DNA of 64,000 bases, from the NCBI RefSeq assembly GCF_900088125.1, contig NZ_FLQT01000003.1, positions 1,177,071 through 1,241,070 of the forward strand, written 5' to 3'. The translations under genes were made by a program, and so were the position numbers. A model generated the notes under the pieces. The model saw only the letters and a program-made list of their open reading frames with translations. It was not told the origin of the DNA and did not search any database. Numbering within the stretch: position 1 is the first letter of the stretch; the number at the start of each line of letters is the position of its first letter. Below are positions 1 to 6,802 of this stretch, piece after piece. This DNA comes from Peptoniphilus pacaensis (GTDB lineage Bacteria > Bacillota > Clostridia > Tissierellales > Peptoniphilaceae).

Positions 1-33
1 CATGGATGAAAACGCTAAGGAACGTAGCTATGT

Positions 34-61
34 TGTCTAAATGTGAAATACAATTTAGACA
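34..61. promoter_or_regulatory. 9-bp perfect inverted repeat, possible operator
   Basis: TGTCTAAAT (34-42) and ATTTAGACA (53-61) form a perfect inverted repeat with a 10-nt centre, about 35 bp before the ribosome binding site of the first gene. No T-run follows, so it is not a classical terminator. It could be an operator or a 5'UTR hairpin. The upstream promoter, if any, is outside or at the very edge of the window. Confidence 0.4.
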
Positions 62-96
62 TCTCGGATTGACCATTGAAGTTACAGGAGGAAATG

Positions 97-546
97 ATGG
101 TAGAAAGGAAAACTCTCGGAAGATATTCCACGTTCACGAAAATTTTTTATTACATATGGTTCGCCTTATCCGCGCTGGTGATCGTCTCGATGTTTAAGGA
201 TGTATTCGTGGGCCATATTGATGCACGCAACATTGTGGATCAAATATTTTTCTCTATTATATTGCTAATTGCAGGGTTCGCATTTCGTAATCTACATTTT
301 CTTCTTAAAGGCGTTCTTGAGAAGGGTGAGTTTTCTTTCATATACCTGTATAATCTTTTCTCCCTTGTAAAGACGACGATTGGTGTTGTCTTCTTCTATG
401 GCTGTATAGGTTATGAAGGCGGAGGCGTCGGTTTGGAACGAATTGATTTAAGTCCGGATATGATATTGACCCTTGCCTGTCTTGTTTTCCTTCTGATTGT
501 TTTCGATCTGTTTTTCGTTTATCGGGATATGATTCAGGACAAGTGA
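97..546 (+). CDS. small four-helix membrane protein (DUF2975-like)
   Basis: Predicted 149-residue integral membrane protein with about four hydrophobic segments (near residues 15-35, 45-65, 80-105, 120-142) and short charged ends. Size and topology resemble DUF2975 proteins, which usually sit beside a small Xre regulator and have no defined biochemical role. I recall the family by topology and not by a diagnostic motif, so the label is tentative. The ATG at 97 is chosen because AGGAGG at 86-91 is 5 nt upstream; a TTG at 76 and an ATG at 94 are in frame but worse spaced. The only neighbour on this strand is cut off by the left edge; the gene ends at a bidirectional terminator shared with the convergent folA. 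Confidence 0.55.
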   Translation: MVERKTLGRYSTFTKIFYYIWFALSALVIVSMFKDVFVGHIDARNIVDQIFFSIILLIAGFAFRNLHFLLKGVLEKGEFSFIYLYNLFSLVKTTIGVVFFYGCIGYEGGGVGLERIDLSPDMILTLACLVFLLIVFDLFFVYRDMIQDK

Positions 547-570
547 TTGAATTAAATCAACAGCAAAATA

Positions 571-604
571 AAAAGGCAGGGAACGAATAGGTTCTCTGCC
601 TTTT
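571..604. terminator. bidirectional terminator between membrane protein gene and folA
   Basis: AAAAGGCAGGGAAC (571-584) pairs with GTTCTCTGCCTTTT (591-604) with one G-T wobble. The stem has A-runs on the left and T-runs on the right, so it can end both convergent transcripts. Confidence 0.8.
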
Positions 605-605
605 A

Positions 606-1070
606 CTATTTCTTTCGGATCCAATGTTCCTCCGTGGCGTCCTCGGTAATAGACGTGGTTGCCACCAGCTCGAAATCTTCTTTCAGGGAGGGGATCTTCA
701 CATCGCCGCCGGAATGAAGGTTCACCCGGGTAATGTAGGCCTCCTTCACGCGGTGAAAGAGGCTTTTTATAATGCCCGCGCCGCCGACGAGATAGATCTC
801 TTTGCCCTCGTAGGCCCGGAGCTTTTCGTCCAGCTCCTCTTCCGAGGAGAAGTAGAAGAGCTCGTCTTCGTCGGGCAAATTTTGCCGCGTCATGACGCCG
901 GTAATGCGATTGGGAAGCTTGCCCGCATCGTCCAAGGTCTTTCTGCCCATAAGGATCACCTGTCCCGTGGTGCGGGCCTTAAAGCGGGCCAGGTCTTCGG
1001 GAATGAAGGTGATCTGCTTGCCGTCTTTAGCAATGGCATCGTCCAAGTCGGCGAGGACGAGGAGAATCAT
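606..1070 (-). CDS. folA: dihydrofolate reductase
   Basis: Predicted 154-residue DHFR, which reduces dihydrofolate to tetrahydrofolate with NADPH in the cytoplasm. Recognisable elements are the acidic active-site segment IPEDLARFK (near residue 24), the NADPH-binding MGRKT motif near residue 41, and the VGGAGI glycine turn near residue 96. It is slightly shorter than the usual 159-165 residues. Oddity: the near-invariant Trp of the 'PW.LP.DL' active-site loop is absent; the segment reads KQITFIPEDL. The ATG overlaps the stop of the upstream GNAT/racemase-like gene as ATGA (1067-1070), so the two are translationally coupled. No thymidylate synthase gene is adjacent. Family assignment is secure; the effect of the loop change is unknown. 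Confidence 0.88.
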   Translation of the reverse strand: MILLVLADLDDAIAKDGKQITFIPEDLARFKARTTGQVILMGRKTLDDAGKLPNRITGVMTRQNLPDEDELFYFSSEEELDEKLRAYEGKEIYLVGGAGIIKSLFHRVKEAYITRVNLHSGGDVKIPSLKEDFELVATTSITEDATEEHWIRKK

Positions 1071-2278
1071 CGAATGGTCTCCACATCGGCGCTCATTTCG
1101 GCGGGGTGGAGGCGTTTCAATTCCGCTCGCGCCCGAGCCGGCGTTTCGGAAAAGATTTTAAGCACCCCCGGCGTGGCGTCGTGGCGCAGGAGATTTTTGT
1201 CCAGGAGATCTTTGCGCAGGCCCGTGATCAATAGATCGAAGACGTCGATCTTGTTTAAATTCCGTACGAGGCTGTGTTCCAAAAATTTTTCCATGGCGTC
1301 GGCCTGAGTAGAGAAGGATCCGTCCACCACGGCCAGGGTATCGAAGGGCGTATCCTTTAATTCGTCGATTTTTTCGGCGAAGGTGTTGTAGAAATCCGCG
1401 TCCAAATGGTGGCCGCCGCGGAAATCTTCCTCTTCCAAGGGCAGTTGTACCGTGGAGAGGGAGGCGTTTTGCGAATCAAAGGCCGCCCGATAGGCGTTGG
1501 TGGAAAATTCCGCTTCCGTGCCGAGGAGCAGCACGGTCTTGCTCTTACTCAGGCGATCGGCCTCCGCTGCACATTTTTCCGGCAGATCGAAGTCGTCCAG
1601 GGGACGGAAGTTGCGACTGCCGTAGAGATGGGGGGCGATGATGGAATATTTCGCCGAGCGCCGCTTCGTTTCCTTTGCCAGATCCAGCCAACGGGGCTCG
1701 TCGCGCAGAAGGTCTACGACGAAGAGATGCTCCTTGGGGAAGTGGTTGCGAATGACGGGGATGAGCTCGAAATCTTTCGAGTCCACGGTGTAGAAAAAGA
1801 TGGGCAAATTTTGCCGATGTTCGAAAAAGGGAATGGCATTTTTTTCCTTGCCCGTCACTTTCTTTTCGTAATCCAATTCCATGCGGTCGTTAGTGGTGCG
1901 GTATTTGGATTTCGGCGCGAAGCCGCATTGTTCGTAAAAGGCACGGGCGGAGAGGGGGCCTTGGGCGGTGATTAGCGCGTCTTTTTCCAAACGGGTCTCC
2001 AAGAAGCTCAGCATCTGTCTGCCCAAGCCTTGGCGCCGCTTGTCGTAGTCCACGATGATTTCCGATAGGTGGATGCCTTCGTCGGTTTTTTCCGTGACCA
2101 TGACGCCGATTAAATCCTCGTCGTCGAAGAGGCCGTAGATGATTTTGTCCCTGTCCCAGGTTTTTCTCGCCTCGTCGAAGGCTTCGTCGTAGGGATTAAA
2201 GAGAATGTGCTTTCTCATGGCGATGGCCCGATCGTGGGCAGGAGAGCCGTAGGTGATGGTGTTCATGTAAATGGTCAT
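1067..2278 (-). CDS. GNAT acetyltransferase fused to glutamate-racemase-like domain
   Basis: Predicted 403-residue two-domain protein. Residues 1-140 look like a GNAT N-acetyltransferase: the acetyl-CoA loop RRQGLGRQML follows the beta-strand LSEIIVDYD, and YEQCGF is the usual C-terminal motif. Residues about 155-395 resemble the Asp/Glu racemase (MurI) fold: LPIFFYTVDS at the first strand, LLLGTEAEFSTNAYRAAF matching the MurI 'GVIGTxATIxSxxYxxAL' signature, and FDTLAVVDGSF at the place of 'DTLVLGCTHYP'. Neither catalytic cysteine position holds Cys (IIAPHLYGS and VVDGSFST), so racemase activity is doubtful. Start at 2278 is set by GGAGG seven bases upstream; an upstream in-frame ATG at 2308 falls inside a terminator hairpin. 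It overlaps folA by 4 nt. Substrate unknown. Confidence 0.65.
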   Translation of the reverse strand: MTIYMNTITYGSPAHDRAIAMRKHILFNPYDEAFDEARKTWDRDKIIYGLFDDEDLIGVMVTEKTDEGIHLSEIIVDYDKRRQGLGRQMLSFLETRLEKDALITAQGPLSARAFYEQCGFAPKSKYRTTNDRMELDYEKKVTGKEKNAIPFFEHRQNLPIFFYTVDSKDFELIPVIRNHFPKEHLFVVDLLRDEPRWLDLAKETKRRSAKYSIIAPHLYGSRNFRPLDDFDLPEKCAAEADRLSKSKTVLLLGTEAEFSTNAYRAAFDSQNASLSTVQLPLEEEDFRGGHHLDADFYNTFAEKIDELKDTPFDTLAVVDGSFSTQADAMEKFLEHSLVRNLNKIDVFDLLITGLRKDLLDKNLLRHDATPGVLKIFSETPARARAELKRLHPAEMSADVETIR

Positions 2279-2285
2279 ATCAACC

Positions 2286-2320
2286 TCCAAAAAAAATACA
2301 GAGGTCACCCCCTGTATTTT
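2286..2320 (-). terminator. terminator after the GntR-family gene
   Basis: On the minus strand AAAATACAGGGG pairs with CCTCTGTATTTT and is followed by more T (stem arms 2312-2320 and 2293-2301, extended by a wobble pair). It lies in the 44-nt gap between the GntR gene and the GNAT/racemase gene, so downstream expression needs read-through or a promoter inside gntR. Confidence 0.75.
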
Positions 2321-2322
2321 AC

Positions 2323-2979
2323 TTAGTCATCCGTCGCCGTCTGACCCACTTCCGAAAAGTGATAGGTCCAATGGGTGTGGGCGAGAAAATCTTTCAGTTC
2401 TTCAATTTTGTTTTCCCGGAAGAGATCCGTAATGTGGGAGTGCTGCTTATTGGTTTCGTGTAAGAGCTTTTGCAGCGCATCGTTGTCGTCCAATTCTTGG
2501 CCTTGGCGAATAAAGCGCCGTTGAAGGCGGTCGATGGTCTTGATCAGAGTTTCGTTATTGGACTTCTCGATGTAGATGTCGTGGAAGCGCTCTTGCAGGA
2601 CGAAATACTCGTCGAATTGGTTGCGGTCGATGTGGAAATCCATAAGCTCCACCAAGTCGTCCATTGACTTCAGATCTTCCTTGGTTAAATTGTGGGCGGC
2701 CAGCTCCGCAGCTAAGGCGTCCAAAGGCGCCAGAATGCGGTAAATATCTTCCCCTTCCTTCTTGGTCAGGGGCTTGACCCGAAAGCCGCGGCGGGGAGCG
2801 GAGTCCAAAAAGCCGTCGGCGGCCAATTGAATCAAGGCTTCTCTGACAGGCGTGCGGGAAATATTTAATTGCTGACAAATATCCTGTTCGTTTACTTTTT
2901 CGTTTGAATTAAGTTTGCCGAGACGAATTTGTTCGGCGATAAAATTATAGACGTGGTCTTTTAAAGACAAAAATTCCAT
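2323..2979 (-). CDS. GntR-family transcriptional regulator, FadR/FCD subfamily
   Basis: Predicted 218-residue DNA-binding repressor or activator. The N-terminal winged helix (residues 1-70) carries the GntR signature LNISRTPVREALIQL, with the wing RRGFRVKPL. The all-helical FCD ligand-binding domain follows (about 75-205) with the metal/ligand-type pattern of Asp and His residues (ERFHDIYIEKS, HSHITDL). The ligand, normally a small carboxylate, cannot be read from sequence. ATG at 2979 is preferred over GTG at 2982 because AAGGAGG lies 7 nt upstream. It is divergent from the hydrolase-murF-ddl genes and has its own promoter overlapped by two of three TGTNTACAA-type repeats, which suggests autoregulation. 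Confidence 0.88.
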   Translation of the reverse strand: MEFLSLKDHVYNFIAEQIRLGKLNSNEKVNEQDICQQLNISRTPVREALIQLAADGFLDSAPRRGFRVKPLTKKEGEDIYRILAPLDALAAELAAHNLTKEDLKSMDDLVELMDFHIDRNQFDEYFVLQERFHDIYIEKSNNETLIKTIDRLQRRFIRQGQELDDNDALQKLLHETNKQHSHITDLFRENKIEELKDFLAHTHWTYHFSEVGQTATDD

Positions 2980-3005
2980 CACGTAACCTCCTTAAGAGAC
3001 TTTCT

Positions 3006-3065
3006 TTGAATACAATCATAACATTAGGAAAAAACAATGTCTACAATTTTCACAACTGTATACAA
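3006..3065. promoter_or_regulatory. three TGTNTACAA-type repeats, candidate GntR operators
   Basis: TTGAATACAA (3006-3015), TGTCTACAA (3038-3046) and TGTATACAA (3057-3065) are near-identical and spaced 31 and 19 bp apart. The first abuts the -10 and the second overlaps the -35 of the gntR promoter. The TGTATACA core is a usual kind of FadR-subfamily operator. This is inference from position and symmetry. Confidence 0.55.
3015..3043 (-). promoter_or_regulatory. sigma-A promoter of the GntR-family gene
   Basis: Minus-strand -35 TAGACA (complement of 3038-3043) and -10 TATGAT (complement of 3015-3020) are separated by 17 bp. Each hexamer matches the consensus in five of six positions. Confidence 0.7.
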
Positions 3066-3142
3066 AACCTCTTTTATAAAATAGACAAATTCTTTTTTCG
3101 CCGTCAAAATACATCCGAAATGTCGGCGTAGCGGGGCGCCTA

Positions 3143-3151
3143 TGGTATAAT
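3143..3151 (+). promoter_or_regulatory. extended -10 promoter for the hydrolase operon
   Basis: TGGTATAAT (3143-3151) combines a consensus -10 with the TGn extension, 20 bp before the start codon. No good -35 is visible. Confidence 0.55.
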
Positions 3152-3171
3152 TACTTTTTAAGGGGGAAGTC

Positions 3172-3936
3172 ATGGAGAAAGAATTTATCTTAATCGACGG
3201 GAAAAAAATCGCCGTCGTCGATACCGGCGAGGGCGAGGACGTGGCCTTTGTCCTTCACGGCTGGGGCGCGAATATCGAATCGGTCATGCCCATCGTCAAC
3301 AGCTTGCGTGACCGCTACCGGGTCATCGCCTACGACAGCTTGGGCCACGGGGATAGCGACGAGCCCGACGAGGTCATCGGCGGCGACGATTACGTGGCGC
3401 TGTTAAAAAAGATTTACGACCACTACGGCGTGAGCCGCGCCACCTGCATCGGCCATTCTTTCGGCGGAAAGACCTTGAGCGTCTTCGCCGCCCTATATCC
3501 CGAAATGGTGGATAAATTGGTTTTGGTGGACGCATCCGGCGTGCTGCCCAAGCGTTCTTTTTCCTATTATCGAAAGGTCTACACCTTTAAATTCCTCAAA
3601 AATATGTACAAGCTCCTGTTTTTCTGGCAGGACACGGAAAAGGCCATGGCGCGCTTTTACAAGAAATTCGGCTCCGACGACTACAGAGCGGCGGACGGAG
3701 TGATGCGCAAGGTCTTTGTCAAGGTGGTGAACGAATCTACGGAAGAATACTTCCCGCGGATTCAGGCGGATACCCTATTGATTTGGGGCGACGAAGACGA
3801 CGCCACGCCTCTTTATATGGCCAAGGTATTCGAGGAAAAAATTCCCGAAGCGGGCCTGGTCGTGTTAAAGGGCGGCCACTACAGTTACTTAGATGCCTAC
3901 GGCCAATTCGATGCCGTGCTGCGTTCATTTTTATAA
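3172..3936 (+). CDS. alpha/beta hydrolase
   Basis: Predicted 254-residue cytoplasmic alpha/beta-hydrolase-fold enzyme. The oxyanion segment HGWGAN (29-34), nucleophile elbow GHSFGG with Ser96, acid Asp209 in GDEDDATP and His236 in GGHYSY make a complete triad. A lid insert of aromatic residues (about 125-160) sits after strand 6. Substrate is unknown; the family contains esterases, peroxidases and C-C hydrolases. AAGGGGGAAG precedes the ATG. The gene starts a run with the MurF-like and Ddl genes; only 10 nt separate it from the MurF-like gene, so a role near cell-wall precursor metabolism is possible but unproven. Confidence 0.85.
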   Translation: MEKEFILIDGKKIAVVDTGEGEDVAFVLHGWGANIESVMPIVNSLRDRYRVIAYDSLGHGDSDEPDEVIGGDDYVALLKKIYDHYGVSRATCIGHSFGGKTLSVFAALYPEMVDKLVLVDASGVLPKRSFSYYRKVYTFKFLKNMYKLLFFWQDTEKAMARFYKKFGSDDYRAADGVMRKVFVKVVNESTEEYFPRIQADTLLIWGDEDDATPLYMAKVFEEKIPEAGLVVLKGGHYSYLDAYGQFDAVLRSFL

Positions 3937-3946
3937 GGAGATATCC

Positions 3947-5485
3947 ATGTATCATTCGGTTTCATTCGTGTTTTTTCTGGCCATTTATCTGGCGTTAAGT
4001 ATGAGTCTGTATAAAGTTTTTAATAAGCGGGCTCTCTATCCCCTGCACATGCTTCAGCTGGAAGGCTACAACGAAGGGGAATACAAAGCGTGGCTCGCGG
4101 CGAATAAGGAAAAGATTAAAGCCTTCCGCTACGCGCCTACCTCGGAAAAGACGCTTTTGGTGATGACGGATCGGGCGAAGCGCCTCTTCGGCACCCACTG
4201 CCGATTGAACCGCATTCTGCTCGCCGTGGCCCTCGTCGCCGCCGTGGCAGCGTATGGCATATCGCCTACCTTGGCGGTGATGGTCTTTGCCCTTCTCTGC
4301 GTGGGGATTTACTATTTCCAATACGTGGTATTGATTTACGCCAATCGCATCAATTATCCCAGGGAAATGAAAATCAATCAGGGCTTTTACGATTCGGCAC
4401 AAAAAAAGGTGCGTGACCTAAAGGAAAAGGGCCTGCAGGTCGTGGGGATTACAGGGAGTTTCGGCAAGACCTCCACGAAATTTATTACGTCCACGGTGTT
4501 GGAAGAGGCCTTTGTCGTGCAAAACACGCCCTCTTCTTACAACACCCCCATGGGCCTTTCTAAGGTCATTAACAACGAGTTGGACGAAAAAGACGAGATC
4601 TTCCTCGCCGAGCTGGGGGCCAAGGAGCCCGGGGAAATCGCCGAAGTGGCGGAGCTGGTACAGCCCTCCATCGGGATCATCACCGCCATCGGGCCCACCC
4701 ACATGCATCTGTTTAAGACCATCGAAAACATTCAAAAGACCAAGTACGAGCTTATCGAGGCCTTGGCCGATGACGACATCGCCATTTTCAATTACGACAA
4801 CGACTACGTGAAGCCCTTGGCGGACAAGACGAAAAAGCGCACCATCCGCTACGGCATGGAAGAGATCGACAAGCTCGACGTCTACGCCAAGGACATCGCC
4901 GTCCACGAGCGGGGCAGTTCCTTTACCCTGGGCTTTAAGGACAAGGGCGAGGTAAAGGCGGAAACCAAGCTTTTAGGCAAACACAATATCTCCAATCTCC
5001 TCGCTGCCGCAAGCGTGGGCTACGTGCTGGGCATGGAGCCTGAGGCCGTGGCTAGGGGCATCGGCAAGGTGGAACCGGTGGAACATCGCCTGAACATCGT
5101 CGACGGCGGCACGGGGATCATCGTCATCGACGACGCCTTTAACTCCAATCCCGTGGGCGCTCGGGCGGCCCTGGACGTATTGAGCCAATTCGAAAAGGGC
5201 AAGAAGATTATCGTCACGCCGGGCATGGTGGAATTAGGCGATATGGAAGAGGAAGAGAATTATAAACTGGGCAAGGAAATCGCCAAGGTGTGCGACGTGG
5301 CCATTCTCGTGGGCAAAAAGCGCACGGCGCCCATTCAAAAGGGCCTGATGGACGCGGGCTTTAGTGAAGACAAGATGATCGTGACCAAGAACTTGGACGA
5401 AGCCACGGCCTCCTTGGGCCATGTGGCCGTCGTCGGCGACGTGGTGCTCTTCGAAAACGACCTGCCCGACTCTTACGACGAATAA
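3947..5485 (+). CDS. murF: membrane-anchored MurF-like Mur ligase
   Basis: Predicted 512-residue Mur ligase. The ATP loop GITGSFGKTSTK (167-178), the EMGA-equivalent ELGAKEPGEI, the central-domain Asn/His region, and the C-terminal DDAFNSNP motif (typical of MurF, 'DAYNANP') support ligation of D-Ala-D-Ala to the UDP-MurNAc peptide. Unlike E. coli MurF it has an N-terminal extension with three hydrophobic segments (about 5-22, 88-104, 108-131), so it should be tethered to the cytoplasmic membrane. Start ATG 3947 has AAGGAGATATCC upstream; an ORF extension to 3893 overlaps the hydrolase. The next gene is ddl, whose product would be the substrate. A second canonical murF elsewhere cannot be excluded. 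Confidence 0.8.
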   Translation: MYHSVSFVFFLAIYLALSMSLYKVFNKRALYPLHMLQLEGYNEGEYKAWLAANKEKIKAFRYAPTSEKTLLVMTDRAKRLFGTHCRLNRILLAVALVAAVAAYGISPTLAVMVFALLCVGIYYFQYVVLIYANRINYPREMKINQGFYDSAQKKVRDLKEKGLQVVGITGSFGKTSTKFITSTVLEEAFVVQNTPSSYNTPMGLSKVINNELDEKDEIFLAELGAKEPGEIAEVAELVQPSIGIITAIGPTHMHLFKTIENIQKTKYELIEALADDDIAIFNYDNDYVKPLADKTKKRTIRYGMEEIDKLDVYAKDIAVHERGSSFTLGFKDKGEVKAETKLLGKHNISNLLAAASVGYVLGMEPEAVARGIGKVEPVEHRLNIVDGGTGIIVIDDAFNSNPVGARAALDVLSQFEKGKKIIVTPGMVELGDMEEEENYKLGKEIAKVCDVAILVGKKRTAPIQKGLMDAGFSEDKMIVTKNLDEATASLGHVAVVGDVVLFENDLPDSYDE

Positions 5486-5493
5486 TTTCATGA

Positions 5494-5518
5494 GAAAGCG
5501 GCTTTCGGGCCGTTTTTT
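5494..5518 (+). terminator. terminator after the MurF-like gene
   Basis: CGGCT-TTCG-GGCCG stem (5499-5512) with a TTCG loop, followed by six T (5513-5518). Confidence 0.75.
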
Positions 5519-5571
5519 CTTTCGTCTTTTTTACGGAATCTTAACGGTTCTTTATTATTCCCGCCGCCGTC

Positions 5572-5577
5572 TATGAT
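5572..5577 (+). promoter_or_regulatory. -10 element before ddl
   Basis: TATGAT lies 37 bp before the ddl start and downstream of the terminator, so ddl probably has its own promoter. The -35 region is poor. Confidence 0.4.
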
Positions 5578-5614
5578 AGAATAAAAAAAGAACGAAACGA
5601 AGGGAGACGTTTAT

Positions 5615-6787
5615 ATGAAAACAATCGCTGTATTTTTCGGCGGACGCAGTGTGGAACACGAAGTCAGCGTCATTACCGGCATGCAAGTAATCGAAAATTT
5701 AGATAAATCCAAATACGAGGCCGTGCCCGTCTACATAACCAAGGACGGAAAGTTTCTCGGCGGCGAAGGCCTGTCCAATTTCAAAACCTTCAAGGAAGGG
5801 AATTTCGACGACGCCTTTGAAGTGTACTTTAAAGCCGGAGCAGACGGCAAAATTTACAAGCAAGTGGAAGACAAGGGCGGCCTCTTTTCCAAAGGCGGCT
5901 TGAAAGAAGAAGTCTATGCCGACGTGGACATGGCCTTCGTGGCCCTTCACGGCACCTTCGGCGAAGACGGCTCCATTCAAGGCTACTTCGACACCATGGA
6001 CATCCCCTACATCGGCTGCTCCACCTTATCCGCCGCCGTAGGCATGGACAAAAAAATCATGAAAGACGTCTTCCGCGCCCACGACATTCCCGTGATGGAA
6101 GGAATCTGTTTCTATCGCCGTGAGTGGCGGGAAGAAAAAGAAAAAGTGAAAAGCGAAATTGAGGCCCTGGGCTATCCCGTCTTCGTGAAGCCCGTGAACC
6201 TGGGCTCATCCATCGGCATTACCAAGGTAAAAGATCCCGCGGATCTGGACGATGCCATGGACCTCGCCGCAAGCTACGACCGCAAGATTTTGGTGGAAAA
6301 GGCGGCGGAAAATCCTCGGGAGATCAACTGCGCCGTTCTGGGCTATGCAGGCGATGTGATCGCATCGGCTCTGGAAGAGCCCGTGGGCTGGAAAGATCTC
6401 TTGAGCTTCGAAGATAAATACGTGGGCGGCGGCAAAAAATCCGGCCCGAGCAAGGGAAAGAATGCCCGCAACTGCCCTGCCAATGTAGACGAGGACTTAA
6501 AGAAAAAAATCGAGGACCTGGCGAAAGAAGCCTTCACCGCCGTCGACGCCTGCGGCACGGCGCGAATCGATTTTCTCGTCACGGAAGCCGGCCCCGTCGT
6601 CAACGAAATCAACACCCTGCCCGGCTCCATGGGCTTTTATCTCTGGGAGCCTGTAGGCATTTCCTTTGCGAGCCTATTGGACAGAGTCATCGAGTTGGGT
6701 GAAATGCGGGCGAGGGAAAGGAAGGACACCACCTTCAGCTACGAATCCAATTTATTTACGAAAACCACCTACGGAAGCAAGCTGTAG
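5615..6787 (+). CDS. ddl: D-alanine--D-alanine ligase
   Basis: Predicted 390-residue ATP-grasp ligase making D-Ala-D-Ala for peptidoglycan. Visible are the N-terminal GGRSVEHEVSV signature, VALHGTFGEDGSIQG, the ATP-grasp lysines in YPVFVKPVNLGSSIGI, the catalytic loop and ARIDFL, and the metal-binding VNEINTLPGSMGFYLW. The omega-loop carries Lys-Tyr (DKYVGGG), the pattern of D-Ala:D-Ala ligases and not the His of VanA-type D-lactate ligases. Length is slightly above the usual 350-370 because of an insert at about residues 60-100. A GGGAGACG ribosome site precedes the ATG. It is followed closely by rnr (15 nt gap). Confidence 0.93.
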   Translation: MKTIAVFFGGRSVEHEVSVITGMQVIENLDKSKYEAVPVYITKDGKFLGGEGLSNFKTFKEGNFDDAFEVYFKAGADGKIYKQVEDKGGLFSKGGLKEEVYADVDMAFVALHGTFGEDGSIQGYFDTMDIPYIGCSTLSAAVGMDKKIMKDVFRAHDIPVMEGICFYRREWREEKEKVKSEIEALGYPVFVKPVNLGSSIGITKVKDPADLDDAMDLAASYDRKILVEKAAENPREINCAVLGYAGDVIASALEEPVGWKDLLSFEDKYVGGGKKSGPSKGKNARNCPANVDEDLKKKIEDLAKEAFTAVDACGTARIDFLVTEAGPVVNEINTLPGSMGFYLWEPVGISFASLLDRVIELGEMRARERKDTTFSYESNLFTKTTYGSKL

Positions 6788-6802
6788 GCCAAAGGAGGCA
6801 TT

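Noticed and set aside
3172-6787. Vancomycin-resistance-type cluster
   Set aside because: Ddl and a MurF-like ligase occur together, but there is no VanH, VanX, VanY or sensor pair here, and the Ddl omega-loop has the Lys-Tyr of D-Ala:D-Ala ligases.
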